Of a stretch of DNA of 13,786 bases, positions 12,264 to 13,786 are shown piece by piece; the first letter of the stretch is position 1, and the number at the start of each line of letters is the position of its first letter. Origin of the DNA: Sandaracinaceae bacterium (GTDB lineage Bacteria > Myxococcota_A > Polyangia > Polyangiales > JAFGIB01). A program made the position numbers and the translations under genes. The DNA lies in contig JADGRG010000658.1 in NCBI GenBank assembly GCA_017881145.1, forward strand, positions 1 to 13,786, in the 5' to 3' direction. The notes under the pieces are model-generated. The model worked only from the letters and a program-made list of their open reading frames with translations, made no database searches and had not been told where the DNA came from.

Positions 12264-13786
12264 CTTACGACGCCAAGAAATACCGTCCCTTTCCTGTCTT
12301 GCAGAAGCCGGATCGACGCTGGCCGAGCCGCCGCATCGAACGTGCGCCCACCTTCTGTGCCGTGGATCTGCGCGACGGAAACCAGGCTCTGGTCAGGCCG
12401 ATGACGGTCGAGCAGAAGCGCCGGATGTTCCAGCTCCTGGTCGACGTCGGGGTGAAGGAGATCGAGGTGGGCTTTCCTGCTGCTTCACAGACCGACTTCG
12501 ACTTCCTGCGGGAGCTGATCGAACGAGATCTCGTGCCGGTCGACGTCACGATCCAGGTCCTGACCCAGGCGCGCGAGGATTTGATTGCGCGCACCTTCGA
12601 GTCGCTGGTGGGAGCGCGCCGCGCCGTCGTTCACCTCTACAACTCGACCTCCACCGTACAGCGCGAGCGCGTCTTCGGCCTCGGGCAGGCTGGGGTGACG
12701 GCCATCGCGGTGAGTGGAGCGGAGCAGGTGTTGGCTCATGCCGCGCGCCACCCCGAGACCCAGTGGGTGTTCGAATACTCGCCGGAGAGCTTCACCGGCA
12801 CCGAGCTCGACTACGCCGCGGAGATCGTCAATGCAGTGCTCGGCGTGTGGCGACCTGACCTGGGGCAAGCCACCATCGTGAATCTGCCCTCCACCGTCGA
12901 GATGAGCACGCCCAATGTCTACGCCGACATGATCGAATGGATGTGCGAGCACATCACGCATCGCAAACATATCCAGCTGAGCCTGCACACGCACAACGAC
13001 CGCGGCACGGGCATCGCAGCCGCGGAGCTCGGCGTGCTGGCGGGTGCGGACCGCGTGGAGGGCACGCTGCTCGGAAACGGGGAGCGCACGGGCAACATGG
13101 ATCTCGTGACCTTCGCGATGAACCTCTACTCGCAAGGCATCGATCCGGGTCTCGACCTCTCGGACATGCGACGCATTATCGAGACCGTGGAAGCCTGCAC
13201 GGAGATCGAGACGCATCCGCGTCACCCCTACGCTGGCGAGCTCGTCTTCACGGCGTTCAGCGGGAGCCACCAGGACGCGATCCGCAAGTGCCTGCACGCG
13301 CGGCAAGAGCGAGAGCCGTGGCAGGTCGCGTATCTGCCGATCGATCCGAGCGATCTCGGGCGCAGATACCAGGAAGTGATCCGCATCAACAGTCAGTCCG
13401 GCAAGGGTGGCGTGCTCTATGTGCTGGAACGCGACTTCGGCATCACGCTGCCGCGCTGGCTCTCGATTGATCTCTCTCGGCTGGTGCAGACTGAAGCCGA
13501 GCGCAGCGGCGGTGAGGTGGACGGCACCGCGATCCGACGCTTGTTCGACGCGGCGTATGTGACCGTTCCCTCGGGCTATCGGCTCTCGACCTACCAAGTG
13601 AAGCGTTCAGCCGCTCGCGTTCGCGTCGACGGCGAGGTCTCCGGGGCACGTTTCTCGGGCGAAGGTCACGGCGCCGTGGAGGCACTCGTCAACGCGATGC
13701 AGATCGGTGGAGCCGCTGCAGCGAGGGTCGAGTCGTTCGACGAGTACTCGGTCGGAAGTGGCACCACCGCAGCCGCCATGGCCTGC
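12260..13786 (+). CDS. leuA: 2-isopropylmalate synthase, 3' end outside window
   Basis: The frame stays open from ATG 12260 to the right edge (509 residues visible). It condenses acetyl-CoA with 2-oxoisovalerate in the first committed step of leucine synthesis. The start (KYRPFPVLQKPDRRWPSRRI, then APTFCAVDLRDGNQAL) is that of the long LeuA type found in actinobacteria and many proteobacteria. Active-site features are CAVDLRDGNQ (33-42, metal-binding Asp39), KEIEVGFPAASQTDFDF (66-82), LHTHNDRGTG (242-251, metal-binding His243/His245), LLGNGERTGN (270-279) and the linker INSQSGKGG (376-384). From about residue 440 (RLSTYQVKR) the LeuA dimer/regulatory domain begins, which mediates leucine feedback inhibition; the last portion (up to about 50-100 residues) is cut off. 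The gene is divergent from lrp. Confidence 0.95.
   Translation, partial: MTYDAKKYRPFPVLQKPDRRWPSRRIERAPTFCAVDLRDGNQALVRPMTVEQKRRMFQLLVDVGVKEIEVGFPAASQTDFDFLRELIERDLVPVDVTIQVLTQAREDLIARTFESLVGARRAVVHLYNSTSTVQRERVFGLGQAGVTAIAVSGAEQVLAHAARHPETQWVFEYSPESFTGTELDYAAEIVNAVLGVWRPDLGQATIVNLPSTVEMSTPNVYADMIEWMCEHITHRKHIQLSLHTHNDRGTGIAAAELGVLAGADRVEGTLLGNGERTGNMDLVTFAMNLYSQGIDPGLDLSDMRRIIETVEACTEIETHPRHPYAGELVFTAFSGSHQDAIRKCLHARQEREPWQVAYLPIDPSDLGRRYQEVIRINSQSGKGGVLYVLERDFGITLPRWLSIDLSRLVQTEAERSGGEVDGTAIRRLFDAAYVTVPSGYRLSTYQVKRSAARVRVDGEVSGARFSGEGHGAVEALVNAMQIGGAAAARVESFDEYSVGSGTTAAAMAC

Noticed and set aside
12485..13597. 370-residue open frame antisense to leuA
   Set aside because: It is a mirror of leuA codon bias in GC-rich DNA. 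The predicted peptide is His/Arg/Val-rich without motifs, while the plus strand encodes intact LeuA.
1..13786. CRISPR, insertion sequences, tRNA or rRNA genes, phage or defence genes
   Set aside because: I saw no repeat-spacer pattern, transposase, terminal inverted repeats, tRNA cloverleaf or rRNA signature anywhere. The repeated elements found are short and local.

Overview
The window is GC-rich chromosomal DNA with tightly packed housekeeping and accessory genes. I see no mobile element, CRISPR array, rRNA or tRNA. Several traits suggest a myxobacterium-like member of the Myxococcota: a Cys-rich lipoprotein with a DAGARDAS-type low-complexity linker, two PilT-type ATPases in tandem (one with an unusual Pro/Ala-rich fusion), a SpoVR protein and many small lipoproteins. 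The lineage is inferred from gene style only.

Layout from left to right. (1) 1-936 (+) is the C-terminal part of a SpoVR family protein, cut by the window edge. (2) Two minus-strand genes face it: an unknown lipoprotein (977-1540) lying downstream of a PLP-dependent cystathionine gamma-synthase/lyase (1654-2802). (3) A divergent MgtE magnesium channel (2934-4328, +) runs tail to tail into a CysQ-type phosphatase (4335-5162, -). (4) A previously easy-to-miss 58-residue gene (5284-5460, +) encodes a free-standing PCP_red domain. (5) A minus-strand pair encodes a large PilT-like ATPase with a duplicated N-domain (6638-8743) followed 22 bases later by an ordinary-length PilT (5524-6615). (6) A 534-base gap (8744-9277) holds three strong inverted repeats. 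(7) A Cys-rich lipoprotein (9278-9892, +) and a four-repeat DUF347 membrane protein (9963-10709, +) follow. (8) The DUF347 gene runs tail to tail into an HDOD protein (10706-11551, -), and the two share a CTAG at their stops. (9) An Lrp/AsnC regulator (11632-12126, -) is divergent from a 2-isopropylmalate synthase (12260 to the right edge, +).

Functional links. Lrp and leuA form a natural regulator/target pair: the 133 bases between them carry two direct copies of GATATTGCGCGC spaced 22 bases apart, plus an inverted core copy over the apparent -10 box of lrp. The cystathionine enzyme and CysQ both belong to sulfur assimilation, although MgtE separates them. The two PilT-type ATPases probably act on the same type IV pilus machine, but no pilB or pilC is present here. 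The most interesting points are the PilT/PilT-like pair with different departures from the family motifs, the lrp-leuA control region with a short overlapping upstream ORF, the orphan PCP_red mini-protein, and the hairpin cluster in the 8.7-9.3 kb gap. I do not see a clear new multi-gene system.
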